Under the pieces are notes generated by a model. That model saw only the letters and a list, made by a program, of their open reading frames with translations, was not told the DNA's origin and searched no databases. A stretch of 64,000 bases of DNA from an uncultured delta proteobacterium (lineage in GTDB: Bacteria > Desulfobacterota > Desulfovibrionia > Desulfovibrionales > Desulfovibrionaceae): contig CAILNX010000039.1 in assembly GCA_903835685.1 (NCBI GenBank), positions 1 through 64,000 of the forward strand, written 5' to 3'. Below, in pieces: positions 18,333 to 27,609 of the stretch (the first letter of the stretch is position 1; every line of letters starts with the position of its first letter). Made by a program: the position numbers and the translations under genes.

Positions 18333-18773
18333 ATGCCCACCAAGAAGATCGTCATCGGGTCCGACCACGGCGGTTTTGCCTTAAAGACCCACCTGGTCAA
18401 GTTCCTGTGGGAGAAAGGGATCAAGGTCCTGGACGTGGGGCCGGAATGCTCCGAGAGTTGCGACTATCCCATCTACGCCCGCAAGGTGGCCGAACACGTG
18501 CGCTTAAGCGGCCTGGGCATCCTCATCTGCGGCACGGGCCTGGGCATGTCCATGGCCGCCAACCGCTTCCGGGGGGTGCGCGCGGCCGTGTGCACCAACG
18601 AGTACCTGGCCCGCATGGCCCGGGCGCACAACAACGCCAACATCCTGTGCCTGGGCGAACGGGTCCTCGGATTCGGGCTGGCCGAGGGCGTGGTGGACGC
18701 CTTTCTGAACACGAAATTCGAGGGAGACCGGCATCTGCGGCGCATCAACCTCATCGAAGACATCACCGAATAA
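18333..18773 (+). CDS. rpiB: Ribose-5-phosphate isomerase B
   Basis: 146 residues, the normal RpiB length. IGSDHGGFALK at the N-terminus, CDYPIYARKVAEHV, GTGLGMSMAANRFRGVRAAV and the C-terminal helix match the LacA/RpiB family. The catalytic base position in LacA/RpiB enzymes varies; here a Cys is seen at CGTGLGMS. It interconverts ribose-5-P and ribulose-5-P in the non-oxidative pentose phosphate pathway. ATG 18333 follows AAGGAGA. tkt starts 16 bases downstream, so the two form a functional operon. A rare-sugar isomerase role is possible but less likely beside tkt. Confidence 0.93.
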   Translation: MPTKKIVIGSDHGGFALKTHLVKFLWEKGIKVLDVGPECSESCDYPIYARKVAEHVRLSGLGILICGTGLGMSMAANRFRGVRAAVCTNEYLARMARAHNNANILCLGERVLGFGLAEGVVDAFLNTKFEGDRHLRRINLIEDITE

Positions 18774-18789
18774 AGGAGACCTTCCTGCC

Positions 18790-20772
18790 ATGAGCCTCCC
18801 CCTGGATAAAGATCAGATGGTTGTCGCGGTCATCAAGGGCCTGGTTATGGACGGCGTGGCTGCGGCCAATTCCGGCCACCCGGGCGGGGCCATGTCCTCG
18901 GCCGACTACGCGGCCATTCTCTTCAAGGACTATCTGCGCGTGAGCCCCGGCGACCCGGCCTGGTTCAACCGCGACCGCTTCGTGCTCTCGGCCGGGCATG
19001 AGTCCATGCTTCTGTACAGCCTGCTCCACCTCCAGGGGCTCCTGTCCACCCAGGATTTGAAGGCCTTCCGCCAACTGGGCAGCCGCACCCCCGGCCATCC
19101 CGAGCACCACCTCACCCCGGGCGTGGAGGCCACCACCGGCCCCCTGGGCCAGGGCCTGGCCATGGCCGTGGGCATGGCCGTGGCCGAGACCATCAAACGG
19201 GCCAGGCTCGGTTCGGAGGTCTGCGACCATTACGTCTACGCCCTGGCCTCGGACGGGGACTTCCAGGAGAGCGTGGTGTTCGGCGCAGCAGCCCTGGCCG
19301 GTCTGTGGGGCTTGAACAAACTCATCGTGTTCTACGACTCCAACCAGGTCCAACTGGCCGGACCTACCAGCCGGGCCGACGCCACGGACTATCCGGCCGT
19401 GTTCGCGGGCCTGGGCTGGCAGGTCATAAACATCGACGGCCATGACCACGCCCAGATCCACAAGGCCCTGGATACGGCCCGGGCCGAGACGGCCAGACCT
19501 ACCCTGATCATCGGCCGCACGGTCATCGCCAAGGGCACGGCCTGCATGGAGGGCGACTCCTGCACCCACGGCGCTCCCCTGCCTCCCGAGGAGATCGCGG
19601 CCACCAAGAAGCTCCTGGGACTGCCCGAGGACCAGACCTTTTACTCCCCCCAGGAGGCGCTGGAGCATTTCCAGGCCCGTTTCCCGGCCCTGGGCCAGGA
19701 GGCCACGGCCTGGAAGAAGGCCCTGACCGCGCGTCAGGCCAAGGACCCGGCCTTTGCCCGGACCTATTCCGAGATGAACGCCCCCCGGCACACCCTGAAT
19801 GTGGGCCGTCCGGCCTTCACCCCGGGCGAGAAAGTGGCCACCCGGGTGGCCTGGGGCAAATGTCTGGGCCAGGTCATGGACGCCCTGCCGGGTCTGGTGG
19901 GCGGGTCCGCTGACCTGGACCCCTCCAACCAGACCGAGAAATTCCGCGAGGCCCAGGGCAATTTCAGCGCGGACAACCGCCTGGGTCGCAACCTGGCCTT
20001 TGGGGTGCGCGAGTTCCCCATGGCCACCATCTTGAACGGCATGGCCCTGTCCGGCGGGCTCATCCCCTTCGGGGCCACCTTCCTGACCTTCTCGGACTAC
20101 TGCCGCAACGCCATCCGCATGAGCGCGCTCCAGGAACTGCCCGTGCTCTACGTGTTCACCCACGACTCCTTCCACCTGGGCGAGGACGGGCCGACCCACC
20201 AGCCCATCGAGCACGTGGCCTCGCTCCGGCTCATTCCCAACCTCCTGGTCCTGCGCCCGGCCGACGCCAACGAGACCGCGGCCTGCCTGGCCATCGCCCT
20301 GACCCAGGACACGCGGCCCTCCTGCTTGATCCTGACCCGCCAGGGCCTGCCGGTCCTGGACCCGGCCGAGCATCCGAACCTCGTGGGCGGCCCGGAAAAG
20401 GGCGGGTACATCCTCTCGGACTGTGAGGGGACCCCTGAACTCATCTTCATCGCCGCAGGCTCGGAAGTGGCCCTGGCCAAGGCGGCCATGAAGCTTTTGC
20501 CCGGTCGCAAGATGCGCCTGGTGAGCATGCCCAGCGTGGAGCTGTTCGAGGCCCAGCCCAAGGAGTACAAGGAGGCGGTCCTGCCTCCGTCTGTGCGCGC
20601 CCGGGTGGCCATCGAGGCCGGACGGCCCGAGGGCTGGTACGCCTATGCCGGTCTGGACGGGCTGGTCATCGGCCTGACCCATTTTGGCGAATCGGCCCCG
20701 GCCGGGCTCCTGGCCAAGAAGTACGGGTTCACCCCCGAGGCCGTGGCCAAGGCCGTGCAGGAGAAATTCTAG
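18790..20772 (+). CDS. tkt: Transketolase
   Basis: 660 residues. TPP-dependent transfer of two-carbon units in the pentose phosphate pathway. The N-terminal ANSGHPGGAMSSADYAAIL, the TPP-binding GDGDFQESV-type motif (ASDGDFQESVVFGAAALAG region), LIVFYDSNQVQLAG and the C-terminal GEDGPTHQPIEHVASLRLIP motif are present. It begins behind the ribosome site AAGGAGA that overlaps the rpiB stop, so expression is coupled with rpiB. A GC hairpin follows at 20786-20815. Confidence 0.96.
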   Translation: MSLPLDKDQMVVAVIKGLVMDGVAAANSGHPGGAMSSADYAAILFKDYLRVSPGDPAWFNRDRFVLSAGHESMLLYSLLHLQGLLSTQDLKAFRQLGSRTPGHPEHHLTPGVEATTGPLGQGLAMAVGMAVAETIKRARLGSEVCDHYVYALASDGDFQESVVFGAAALAGLWGLNKLIVFYDSNQVQLAGPTSRADATDYPAVFAGLGWQVINIDGHDHAQIHKALDTARAETARPTLIIGRTVIAKGTACMEGDSCTHGAPLPPEEIAATKKLLGLPEDQTFYSPQEALEHFQARFPALGQEATAWKKALTARQAKDPAFARTYSEMNAPRHTLNVGRPAFTPGEKVATRVAWGKCLGQVMDALPGLVGGSADLDPSNQTEKFREAQGNFSADNRLGRNLAFGVREFPMATILNGMALSGGLIPFGATFLTFSDYCRNAIRMSALQELPVLYVFTHDSFHLGEDGPTHQPIEHVASLRLIPNLLVLRPADANETAACLAIALTQDTRPSCLILTRQGLPVLDPAEHPNLVGGPEKGGYILSDCEGTPELIFIAAGSEVALAKAAMKLLPGRKMRLVSMPSVELFEAQPKEYKEAVLPPSVRARVAIEAGRPEGWYAYAGLDGLVIGLTHFGESAPAGLLAKKYGFTPEAVAKAVQEKF

Positions 20773-20785
20773 TCCAGGATGGGAC

Positions 20786-20815
20786 GGCCGGGGCGCGACC
20801 GCAAACGCCCCGGCC
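20786..20815 (+). terminator. Hairpin after tkt
   Basis: GGCCGGGGCG (20786-20795) pairs perfectly with CGCCCCGGCC (20806-20815), 10-base loop. No T-run follows. It lies 13 bases past the tkt stop and 34 before the next start, so it may be a partial terminator. Confidence 0.5.
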
Positions 20816-20849
20816 CGGACTGTCTGGGCTATGACCAAGGAGGGCCGCG

Positions 20850-21485
20850 ATGGACACCATTCTGGTCCTGCTCTCGGGCGGGGTGGACAGCGCGGCCATG
20901 CTCCACCATTACCTGACCCGCACTGAAAATCCGGTGCACGCCCACCACATCTCCATCATGAACCGGCTGGAGAACCGCTGGCAGCAGGAGCTGGCCGCCT
21001 GCAAGGCCATTGTCGAGCGCTGCCAGGCCCTGTACCGGCCCTTCGGGTTCTCCACCTCGGCCTTTGAGTGCATGTCCCTGCCCCGGTACATCGGCTGGGA
21101 CTCGGACGTGTATTTCCTGGCCGCCACCCGGGTGGCCCCCAACCTCCAGGCCGAATCCGTGCAGGTGGCCGTGGGCTGGACCTCCGACGACTTAAAGCGC
21201 CCCCAGGTCATCGACCGCATGACCCGGGGCGTGCCCAAGCGGGTCTGGGAGGCCCTGCGCGACAGCGTAGACCACGGTGGCAGGCTCAAGGCCGACCTGG
21301 CCGAGCCCCTGGTCGGACTGACCAAGGTGGAGATCATGGCCGCCATGCCCTCGGAGCTTCTGGAACTGGCCTGGACCTGCCGCCGCCCGGTGCTGAAAGA
21401 CGGCCAGGCCTATCCTTGCGGGGAGTGTCACGCCTGCCGCCTGCTGCGGGAATCCGGCCGCCAGATCGGGAACCCTCGGCCATGA
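20850..21485 (+). CDS. QueC-like PP-loop ATPase
   Basis: 211 residues. The N-terminus carries the PP-loop LLSGGVDSAAML of N-type ATP pyrophosphatases, and the C-terminus has a zinc site C-x12-C-x2-C-x2-C (from C-R-R-P to CGECHAC) like that of QueC, which makes preQ0 from 7-carboxy-7-deazaguanine. The middle part (MNRLENRWQQELAACKAIV, MSLPRYIGWDSDVYFLAATR) differs from standard QueC, so substrate could differ, for example another amide or nitrile formation. RBS AAGGAGGG. Its stop overlaps the start of the FMN enzyme (ATGA), pointing to a joint role. Confidence 0.6.
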   Translation: MDTILVLLSGGVDSAAMLHHYLTRTENPVHAHHISIMNRLENRWQQELAACKAIVERCQALYRPFGFSTSAFECMSLPRYIGWDSDVYFLAATRVAPNLQAESVQVAVGWTSDDLKRPQVIDRMTRGVPKRVWEALRDSVDHGGRLKADLAEPLVGLTKVEIMAAMPSELLELAWTCRRPVLKDGQAYPCGECHACRLLRESGRQIGNPRP

Positions 21486-22504
21486 GCGACCCGGAGCAGG
21501 ACGCACGGCGCGTGGCCCGTCTGGCCTTGGCCGGGGTCTGCGCCGCCTGCCGGGTCTGCGACGGGGCGCGTTGCCCGAGCGGGGTTCCGGGCCTGGGCGG
21601 GGTCGGGACCGGGGAGTCCTTCCGGGCCAATGTCCAGGCCCTGGCCCAGGTGCGGCTGAACCTGCGGACCCTGCACCACTCTTCCTGTCCGAACACCGGC
21701 CTTGATTTTCTCGGGTTTCCCCTGACCCTGCCCATCCTGGCCGCGCCCATGGCCGGGGCCGCATTCAATCTGGGCGGGGCCGTGTCCGAAGAGGCCCTGG
21801 TGGCCGCGCTCCTGGACGGGGCAGAGGCGGTCGGGACCCTGGGCTGTACCGGGGACGGGGCCACGCCCGAGGTGGAGGAGGCGGCCTGGGCCGCCCTGGC
21901 TGAAAAACCGGGCCAGGTCATCCCCTTTCTCAAGCCCTGGGCCGATGCCGAGCTGCTGCCCAAACTGGATCAGGCCGCCCGGCTGGGAGTTCGGGTCCTG
22001 GGCCTGGACCTGGAGGGCATCGGGTTCACGGCCTTGACCGATATGGGCCGCCCGGTGGTCTCCCGCACCGGGCCGGAACTGGCCGCGCTGGTGTCCGCAT
22101 ATCCTTTCCCATTCATCCTCAAGGGGATCATGACCCCGGACGAGGCCCGGACGGCTGTTCAGGCCGGGGCCAGCGCCATCGTGGTTTCCAACCACGGGGG
22201 CCGGGTCCTGGACCATACCCCGGGCGTGGCCGAGGTCCTTCCGGCAGTGGCCCAGGCTGTGGCTGGACGTATTCCGGTCCTGGCCGACGGCGGGGTGCGC
22301 TCGGGCGCGGACGTGCTCAAACTCCTGGCCCTGGGCGCGGACGCGGTCATGGTCGGCCGTCCCCTGGCCGTGGCTGCCGTGGGCGGTGGGAGCCAGGCCG
22401 TGGCCGCTGTCCTGGCCCGGATGGGGGCGGAACTGGCCCAGGCCATGCGCTTGACCGGATGCGCGGACCTGGCCTCGATTTCTCCGGCCGTACTGCGCGC
22501 CTGA
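21482..22504 (+). CDS. FMN-dependent alpha-hydroxy-acid dehydrogenase-like protein
   Basis: 340 residues. TIM-barrel FMN family (lactate oxidase/IDI-2 relatives): PILAAPMAGAAFNLGG, FPFILKGIMTPDEARTA (FMN-lysine), SAIVVSNHGGRVLDHTPG and ADGGVRSGADVLKLLALGAD. The N-terminus has a Cys cluster, CAACRVCDGARC, that could hold a metal or a cluster and is not part of the classic oxidases. The 4-base overlap with the QueC-like gene suggests coupling. Substrate and electron acceptor are unknown; some anaerobe members are annotated only as alpha-hydroxy-acid oxidising proteins. A hairpin at 22531-22560 separates it from the convergent fdhB. Confidence 0.75.
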   Translation: MSDPEQDARRVARLALAGVCAACRVCDGARCPSGVPGLGGVGTGESFRANVQALAQVRLNLRTLHHSSCPNTGLDFLGFPLTLPILAAPMAGAAFNLGGAVSEEALVAALLDGAEAVGTLGCTGDGATPEVEEAAWAALAEKPGQVIPFLKPWADAELLPKLDQAARLGVRVLGLDLEGIGFTALTDMGRPVVSRTGPELAALVSAYPFPFILKGIMTPDEARTAVQAGASAIVVSNHGGRVLDHTPGVAEVLPAVAQAVAGRIPVLADGGVRSGADVLKLLALGADAVMVGRPLAVAAVGGGSQAVAAVLARMGAELAQAMRLTGCADLASISPAVLRA

Positions 22505-22530
22505 TCCAACCTTCCCCTCACAAAATTCGA

Positions 22531-22560
22531 GGCCGCCGGAGACTTTCGTCCCCGGCGGCC
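22531..22560. terminator. Hairpin between convergent FMN-enzyme gene and fdhB
   Basis: GGCCGCCGG (22531-22539) pairs perfectly with CCGGCGGCC (22552-22560), 12-base loop, and is followed by the palindrome CCTTGCAAGG (22561-22570). No T-runs; likely a shared 3' end of two convergent genes. Confidence 0.55.
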
Positions 22561-22589
22561 CCTTGCAAGGATGGAGTTGAATCCGTTTT

Positions 22590-23312
22590 TTAGGTGAACA
22601 TGGCCCGCGCGGGCTTGAACAACTGCGCGAACAGGGACTGCCGGGTGAACATCTGCGGCCCGGCCTCGGCCATCATGGTCTTGTGGTACAGCTTGGGGTC
22701 AAAGGGGGCCAGGAAGATCACCCGCACCTCCTTGACATTGACCAGCATGGCCTTGGGGTACTTGACCTTGGCCTTGGCCAGGCCTTCCTCGGCCAGTTTC
22801 AGCATGTCCTCGCGGTCCCCGAAGTTCATGGTCCCGGTGGGGCAGGTCTGCACGCAGGCGGGTTTGAGCCCGTTCTGCACCCGGTCGTTGCACATGTCGC
22901 ACTTGGAGATGACCTTGGTGGCCTCGTCCATGCGCGGGATGTCAAAGGGGCAGGCCCCCCGGATCATGTCGTAGTCCAGTTCCGCGGTCTTCTTGGTGAA
23001 GAGCACGGCCCCGGTCTCTTTGTCGTGGACAATGGCGTCCTGGGAATCCCCGCCAGCGGCCTCCCAGCAGTAGGGGTCCACGCAATGGCGGCACTGTTCC
23101 GGGAAGAACAGCCACTGGAGGGTCTTGTCTACTTCCACTTCCTGGAAGCGCACCAGTTTCAAGGTGATGGCCGAGAGATCCTGGGGGTTCTGGTGGGAAC
23201 CCATGTTCCGGGTCTTTTCAGCCGGGAGCTTTTTCCACTGCTTGCAGGCGATCTGGCAGCCACGGCAGGCCGTGCACTTGGTCAGATCGATGAAGAAGGT
23301 CTTTCCTTTCAT
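22590..23312 (-). CDS. fdhB: Formate dehydrogenase Fe-S (beta) subunit
   Basis: 240 residues. Four ferredoxin-type 4Fe-4S cysteine sets are visible: CTACRGCQIAC, CRHCVDPYC, CDMC and CVQTC, in the usual cross-paired arrangement of FdhB. It carries electrons from the molybdenum/tungsten site of FdhA to a periplasmic cytochrome c3. No signal peptide is present, so it should be carried across the membrane bound to the Tat-exported FdhA. ATG 23312 comes 11 bases after the fdhA stop with AGGAGGG overlapping that stop. No cytochrome subunit follows. Confidence 0.95.
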   Translation of the reverse strand: MKGKTFFIDLTKCTACRGCQIACKQWKKLPAEKTRNMGSHQNPQDLSAITLKLVRFQEVEVDKTLQWLFFPEQCRHCVDPYCWEAAGGDSQDAIVHDKETGAVLFTKKTAELDYDMIRGACPFDIPRMDEATKVISKCDMCNDRVQNGLKPACVQTCPTGTMNFGDREDMLKLAEEGLAKAKVKYPKAMLVNVKEVRVIFLAPFDPKLYHKTMMAEAGPQMFTRQSLFAQLFKPARAMFT

Positions 23313-23323
23313 GACGGCCCTCC

Positions 23324-26300
23324 TTAGGCTTTCTTCACATTGACCATGAAGGCCTTGGTTTCCGGGATGCCCGTGTTCGGGTCGCCCACGGACGGGGTGA
23401 GCAGGTTGGCTGCGTCGCCGCCGTCCTTGGGGAACACCCAGCCGTAGTGCCAGGGGATGCCGACCACATGCACGGTATTGCCCATGACCTGGAAGGGCTT
23501 GAAGCGTTTGGTCACGATGGCGATGGCCCAGAGGTTGCCCCGGGGATTGTCCAGGATGACCTTTTCCCCGTTCTTGATGCCGCGCAGCTTGGCCAATTCC
23601 TCGCTCATCTCGCAGAACATCTGGGGTTCAGCCTCGATGAGCCAGGGCAGCCAGCGGGTGAGCACGCCGGTCTGCCAGTGCTCGGTGACCCGGTAGGTGG
23701 TGCACACAAAGGGGTAGCGCGGGTCGCAGACCGTGCGCTTGGCCTCTTCCCCGGCAAAGGTCATGGCCGTGGGGTTCTGCAACTGCTTGGAGAAGGGGTG
23801 CGAGGTGACCGGGCATTCCAGGGGCTCGTAGTACTCCGGGAAGGGGCCGTCGTTCAGGCCCGGGCCAAAGAGCGCGCCCTGGCCGTGCACCTGCATGATG
23901 AAGGGATGGATGGCCCCGGGATTGCCCGCGCCGTCCACGATGTCGATGAGCCATTTCTTGCCCGCCTCGTCCCAGGCCAGGACCGGCTTTTGCGGGGCAA
24001 AGGGCTTGCCCGCCTGGTCCACAGAGGCGCGGTTGTAGATGATCCGGCGGTTCACCGGCCAGGCCCAGGACCAGTTGGGGAACATGCCCACCTTGGCCTG
24101 TTCCGGGGTCTGCTCGGTGGAGCGCTTGGCGGCCTTGTTGTCCTTCTTGTCCGGGCCGGAGTAGGACCCACAGTAGAGCCAGTTGCCCGAGCAGGTGGAC
24201 CCGTCGTCCTTGAGCGCCGGGAAGGCGGCCACCTGGGTTCCGGCCTTGAAGACCGTCTCGGTGCCGTCCGGGTTCTTCACGGTCACGTCTTTCAAGTAGT
24301 AGCCGTTGATGAGCCTGGCCACCTTGTGCGGATCAAAGACGTGGCCGTCGCCCCAGTCGTCCACGTTCAGGCCCAGGATGGGATCAGGGAACGCGCCCTT
24401 TTCCTTCTGGTACAGCTCGCGGATTTTCATAAACAGTTCATAGATGATGTCCCCGTCGGGCTTGGTCTCGCCCATGGGCGTGGGACCGGCGTAACGCCAC
24501 TGCATCCAGCGCCCGGAATTGGAGATGGAGCCCTCCTTTTCCACGGACACGCAGCAGGGGAGCACGAAGACCTCGGTCTTGATCTTGGCCGGGTCCATGC
24601 CCGGGCCTCTCCAGAACGAGGCGGTCTCGTTGTCGAAGATGTTGACGTTGACCATCCAGTCCAGCTTGGTCAGGGCCTCGCGGGTCTTGTTGGAGTTGGC
24701 CCCGCTGGCCGCCGGGTTCATGCCCCAGGCGAAGAAACCCTTGAAGGTCCCGGCCAGCATCTTGTCGAACAGGGTCAGCCAGGAGGCGTCCTGCCCGGCG
24801 TCGAGCTTGGGCAGCCATTCATATCCCTTGTCCGCTTCGACGTCCTTGTACATGGACTTGACCAGGCTCACGGCGTACTTGGGCTGGTTCTTTTTCCAGT
24901 TCAGGCTCTTGGGGTCCTTGGACACGGGGGTGATGGCCTTCTTGTAGTCCTCGAAAGCGGGCTGGGTGGCCCGGGGCGTGGGCAAATAGCCCGGGAGGAT
25001 GTGGAAGAGCAGGCCCTGGTCCGTGGAGCCCTGGACGTTGGACTCGCCGCGCAGGGCGTTCACGCCGCCGCCAGCCACGCCCATGTTGCCCAGGAGGAGC
25101 TGGATGATGCTCATGGCCCGGATGTTCTGCACGCCCACCGTGTGCTGGGTCCAGCCCATGGCGTAGAGCACGGTCCCGGCCTTGTCCGGGGCGGCCGTGG
25201 CCGCGTAGGTCTTGTACACGGCCAGGAGCTGCTTTTCCGGGGTGCCGGTGATCTTGACCACGTTCTTCACGTCGTACCGGCTGTAGTGCTTCTTCAGGAG
25301 CTGGAACACGCAGCGGGGGTCCTTCAAGGTCGGGTCGGTCTTGATGGCCCCGTTCTCGTCCAGCTCATAGGCCCATTTGGCCTTGTCGTACTTCTTGGCC
25401 GCCGCGTCGTAGCCGGAGAAGAGCCCGTCCTTGAAATCGAAATCCTTGGACACCAGGAAGGCGGCGTTGGTGTAGAGATCGACGTATTCCTTGTTGATCA
25501 GCTTGTTGTCCAGGATGTACTTGATCATGCCGCCCAAGAATCCGATGTCCGAGCCCGAGCGCAGGGGCACGTACATGTCGGACCGGGCCGAGGTGCGGGT
25601 GAAGCGCGGGTCAACGTGGATGACCTTGCCCCCGCTTTCCTGGGCCTTTAAGACCCATTTCCAGCAGATGGGATGGTTTTCGGCAGCATTGCTGCCCATG
25701 ATCAGAATGCAATCACTGTTCTTGAAATCGATCCAGTGATTGGTCATCGCACCGCGTCCGAACGACTCTGCCAGAGCCGCTACAGTGGCGCTGTGTCAAA
25801 TCCGGGCTTGATGCTCTATATATGTCAGCCCGAGTGAGCGGAGCATGGCCTGATAGATCCAGCACTCCTCGTTGTCCAGGGCCGCCGAGCCGACCGAGGC
25901 CAGGCCTTCGACCCGATTGACCACCTGGTCCTTGGCGTTCTTTTCCTTGAAGGTTTCGTCGCGCACGGCTTTCACCCGCTTGGCGATCTCGGTCAAGGCC
26001 CAGTCCCAGGACTTTTCCTCGAATTTGTCGCTGCCCGGAGCGCGGTACTGCACCTTGGTGATGCGGGCCTCGTTCTCGGCCTGCTGATAGATGCTCGCAC
26101 CCTTGGCGCAGAGCGCGCCCTCGTTGATCGGATGGTCCGGATCGCCTTCCACGTTGATGGCCCGCTTGGTGGCCTCGTCCGTGGTCACGATGAGGCCGCA
26201 GCCAACCGAGCAGTACGAGCAGATGGTGGTGGTTTCTTTGCCCTTGCGCAGGTTCATGCGCTGGGCCTTGGCCACGGTCGGGGCCAGGGAAAGGCCCAGG

Positions 26301-26368
26301 CCGCCGAAGGCGCCTGCCGCAAGCGTGGTTGCGGAGAGTTTGAGGAAGTTTCTGCGGGTGACGGTCAT
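23324..26368 (-). CDS. fdhA: Selenocysteine-containing formate dehydrogenase catalytic (alpha) subunit
   Basis: A single 1,014-residue protein interrupted in frame by TGA at 25798-25796, read as Sec191: the text continues ...QARI-Sec-HSATVAALAESF, which is the FdhA/FdnG active-site signature. The Tat signal TRRNFLKLS (residues 4-12) sends folded enzyme to the periplasm. Fe-S ligands C50, C53, C57 and C87 and the two MGD-binding regions follow; ligation of Mo or W is by Sec191. A SECIS-like stem-loop lies immediately after the UGA. ATG 26368 is behind AAAGGAGGA. It works with FdhB as a soluble formate dehydrogenase. Confidence 0.96.
25761..25798 (-). promoter_or_regulatory. Sec UGA codon and putative SECIS stem-loop in fdhA
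   Basis: UGA at 25798-25796. A 9-bp stem, AGCGGCUCU (25781-25773) and AGAGUCGUU (25769-25761), closes a GGC loop centred about 28 bases after the UGA, within the range of bacterial SECIS elements recognised by SelB. Two stem pairs are G-U. It implies selA, selB, selC and selD elsewhere in the genome. Confidence 0.75.
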
Positions 26369-26394
26369 TGGTCCTCCTTTGACGTTTGGGGGTC

Positions 26395-26619
26395 TTAGCG
26401 GCCCCGAATTTCGCGGCCCAGGGCGGTCAAAAGCTCGTACCCGAAGGTCCGGGCCACGGGCGCGGGCCAGGCCAGGGCCAGGTCCGCGCGGGGCGGGACA
26501 AGGGGGATGAGCCCAAGCGCTCCAGCCTGGTCCGCCGCCAGCCCCAGGTCGAAACCCAGCCCGGCAAAGGGCAGGGCGGCCAGGGGGCTCAGTGGTGAAG
26601 AGGCGGGTTGCTGGTGCAT
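26395..26619 (-). CDS. Unrecognised 74-residue protein just upstream of fdhA
   Basis: Starts at ATG 26619 behind a strong GAGGAG site and stops 26 bases before fdhA, same strand. Rich in Ala, Leu and Pro, mildly hydrophobic (PLSPLAALPFAGLGFDLGLA), ending in a basic helix, GYELLTALGREIRGR. No Cys and no signal peptide. It might be an assembly factor or a leader for FdhA; the ribosome site and position are the only support for its being real. Confidence 0.5.
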   Translation of the reverse strand: MHQQPASSPLSPLAALPFAGLGFDLGLAADQAGALGLIPLVPPRADLALAWPAPVARTFGYELLTALGREIRGR

Positions 26620-26748
26620 GGACGCTCCTCGGTCATACATTTTGCCGATAGAACGCCGCATACGGCATTGGAAAGGTTCAGGCAAAAAAAAGGGTCTTCG
26701 TCAGGATTCGGCACAAAAAGAGGAAGGATTTTGGGAGGTTATATATGT

Positions 26749-27609
26749 CTATTCTGGCATAAATGCGCAGAGGCAGTCGAGCAGCAGGGGGATGAGGTCC
26801 TCGCTGCGGTGGTTGTACCGGTATTCCAGCTCCTTCAAGTAGAGGGGGAAGCGCCCCGGGGACACCCCCTTGTAGACCTTGATCCGGCTGCGGGCGAAAT
26901 CCCAGAACCCGCCCATGCGGTCCAAATGGACCGGGTCGCGGGATTTGCGGATGGAGTACAGGGGCAGGGACTCGTCCGCGCAGAGGATGAGGCCGTCGTA
27001 CTGGCGGTAGCGGTCGGTGTAGACCATGGACCCAAGCCGGGCCAGGCGCAGGTGGAATTGCAGGCCGAAATGGAACACGTCCTCGGGCCCCAGCCGGGGC
27101 AGAAGGTCGATGAACACCCAGCCCTGCTTTTCCAGAATGCCGAAGACCGAGGGGGACAGCCCAGCCTCGTCCCGGGGCGGGACCGCCAGCCTTCGGCCTT
27201 TCAGGAATCGGCCCAGGTGCTCGGGGCCGAAGAGGGTTCCGGCGTCCAGGGACTGGGCGGCCAGGGAGAAGCGCAGGGCCGTGGTCGCCTTGTAGACCGT
27301 GTTGTAGGACAGGGCCAGGGCCTTGGACATGGCCAGCACGCTGGCCTCCTGGGCGAAGAGACCGGCCAGGTCGATCCACTGGCCCGGGGTCAGGGCCCCG
27401 TTGCCGATCCAGCGGCCGGTCAGGTCCCGGAAGGTGTAGCCGCAGGCCCCGCAGCGGTGGCGGGCGTCGGCCAGGCTGTAGATTTTGAGTCCCCGGCAGC
27501 GGGGGCAGAAGCGCTGGCCCCGGGGCCAGCACAGGCGGAAGAGGGGGGTGTCCTCCAGGCTGACGCGCCCGGAATCTAGCCCCCGATGGCCGACATCTCG
27601 GTCTGGCAT
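26749..27609 (-). CDS. Domesticated IS1595-type transposase-like protein
   Basis: 286 residues. N-terminal zinc ribbon (C35-x2-C38, C53-x2-C56) and a helix-turn-helix-like stretch as in IS1595/ISXO2 transposases, then a DDE-type RNase H fold. First Asp aligns with D168 (VFIDLL), second with D199 (VYTDRYRQYD), and the third motif H-x-N-x-x-E-x-x-W is present as H218-L-D-R-M-G223-G-F-W226, so the catalytic Glu is Gly223 and the Asn is Asp220. The C-terminal YLKELEYRYNHR matches the family end. No terminal repeats flank it. The ATG (27609) overlaps the moaA 3' end by 34 bases. Function in formate dehydrogenase or Mo-cofactor expression is inferred from position only. Confidence 0.65.
   Translation of the reverse strand: MPDRDVGHRGLDSGRVSLEDTPLFRLCWPRGQRFCPRCRGLKIYSLADARHRCGACGYTFRDLTGRWIGNGALTPGQWIDLAGLFAQEASVLAMSKALALSYNTVYKATTALRFSLAAQSLDAGTLFGPEHLGRFLKGRRLAVPPRDEAGLSPSVFGILEKQGWVFIDLLPRLGPEDVFHFGLQFHLRLARLGSMVYTDRYRQYDGLILCADESLPLYSIRKSRDPVHLDRMGGFWDFARSRIKVYKGVSPGRFPLYLKELEYRYNHRSEDLIPLLLDCLCAFMPE

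Noticed and set aside
23324-26368. Two separate genes or a frameshifted pseudogene at fdhA
   Set aside because: The break is an in-frame TGA at the exact Sec position of formate dehydrogenase with a SECIS-like stem behind it, and the two parts join in one reading frame.
26749-27609. An intact insertion sequence
   Set aside because: No terminal inverted repeats or target duplications seen, the catalytic Glu is replaced and the gene overlaps moaA.
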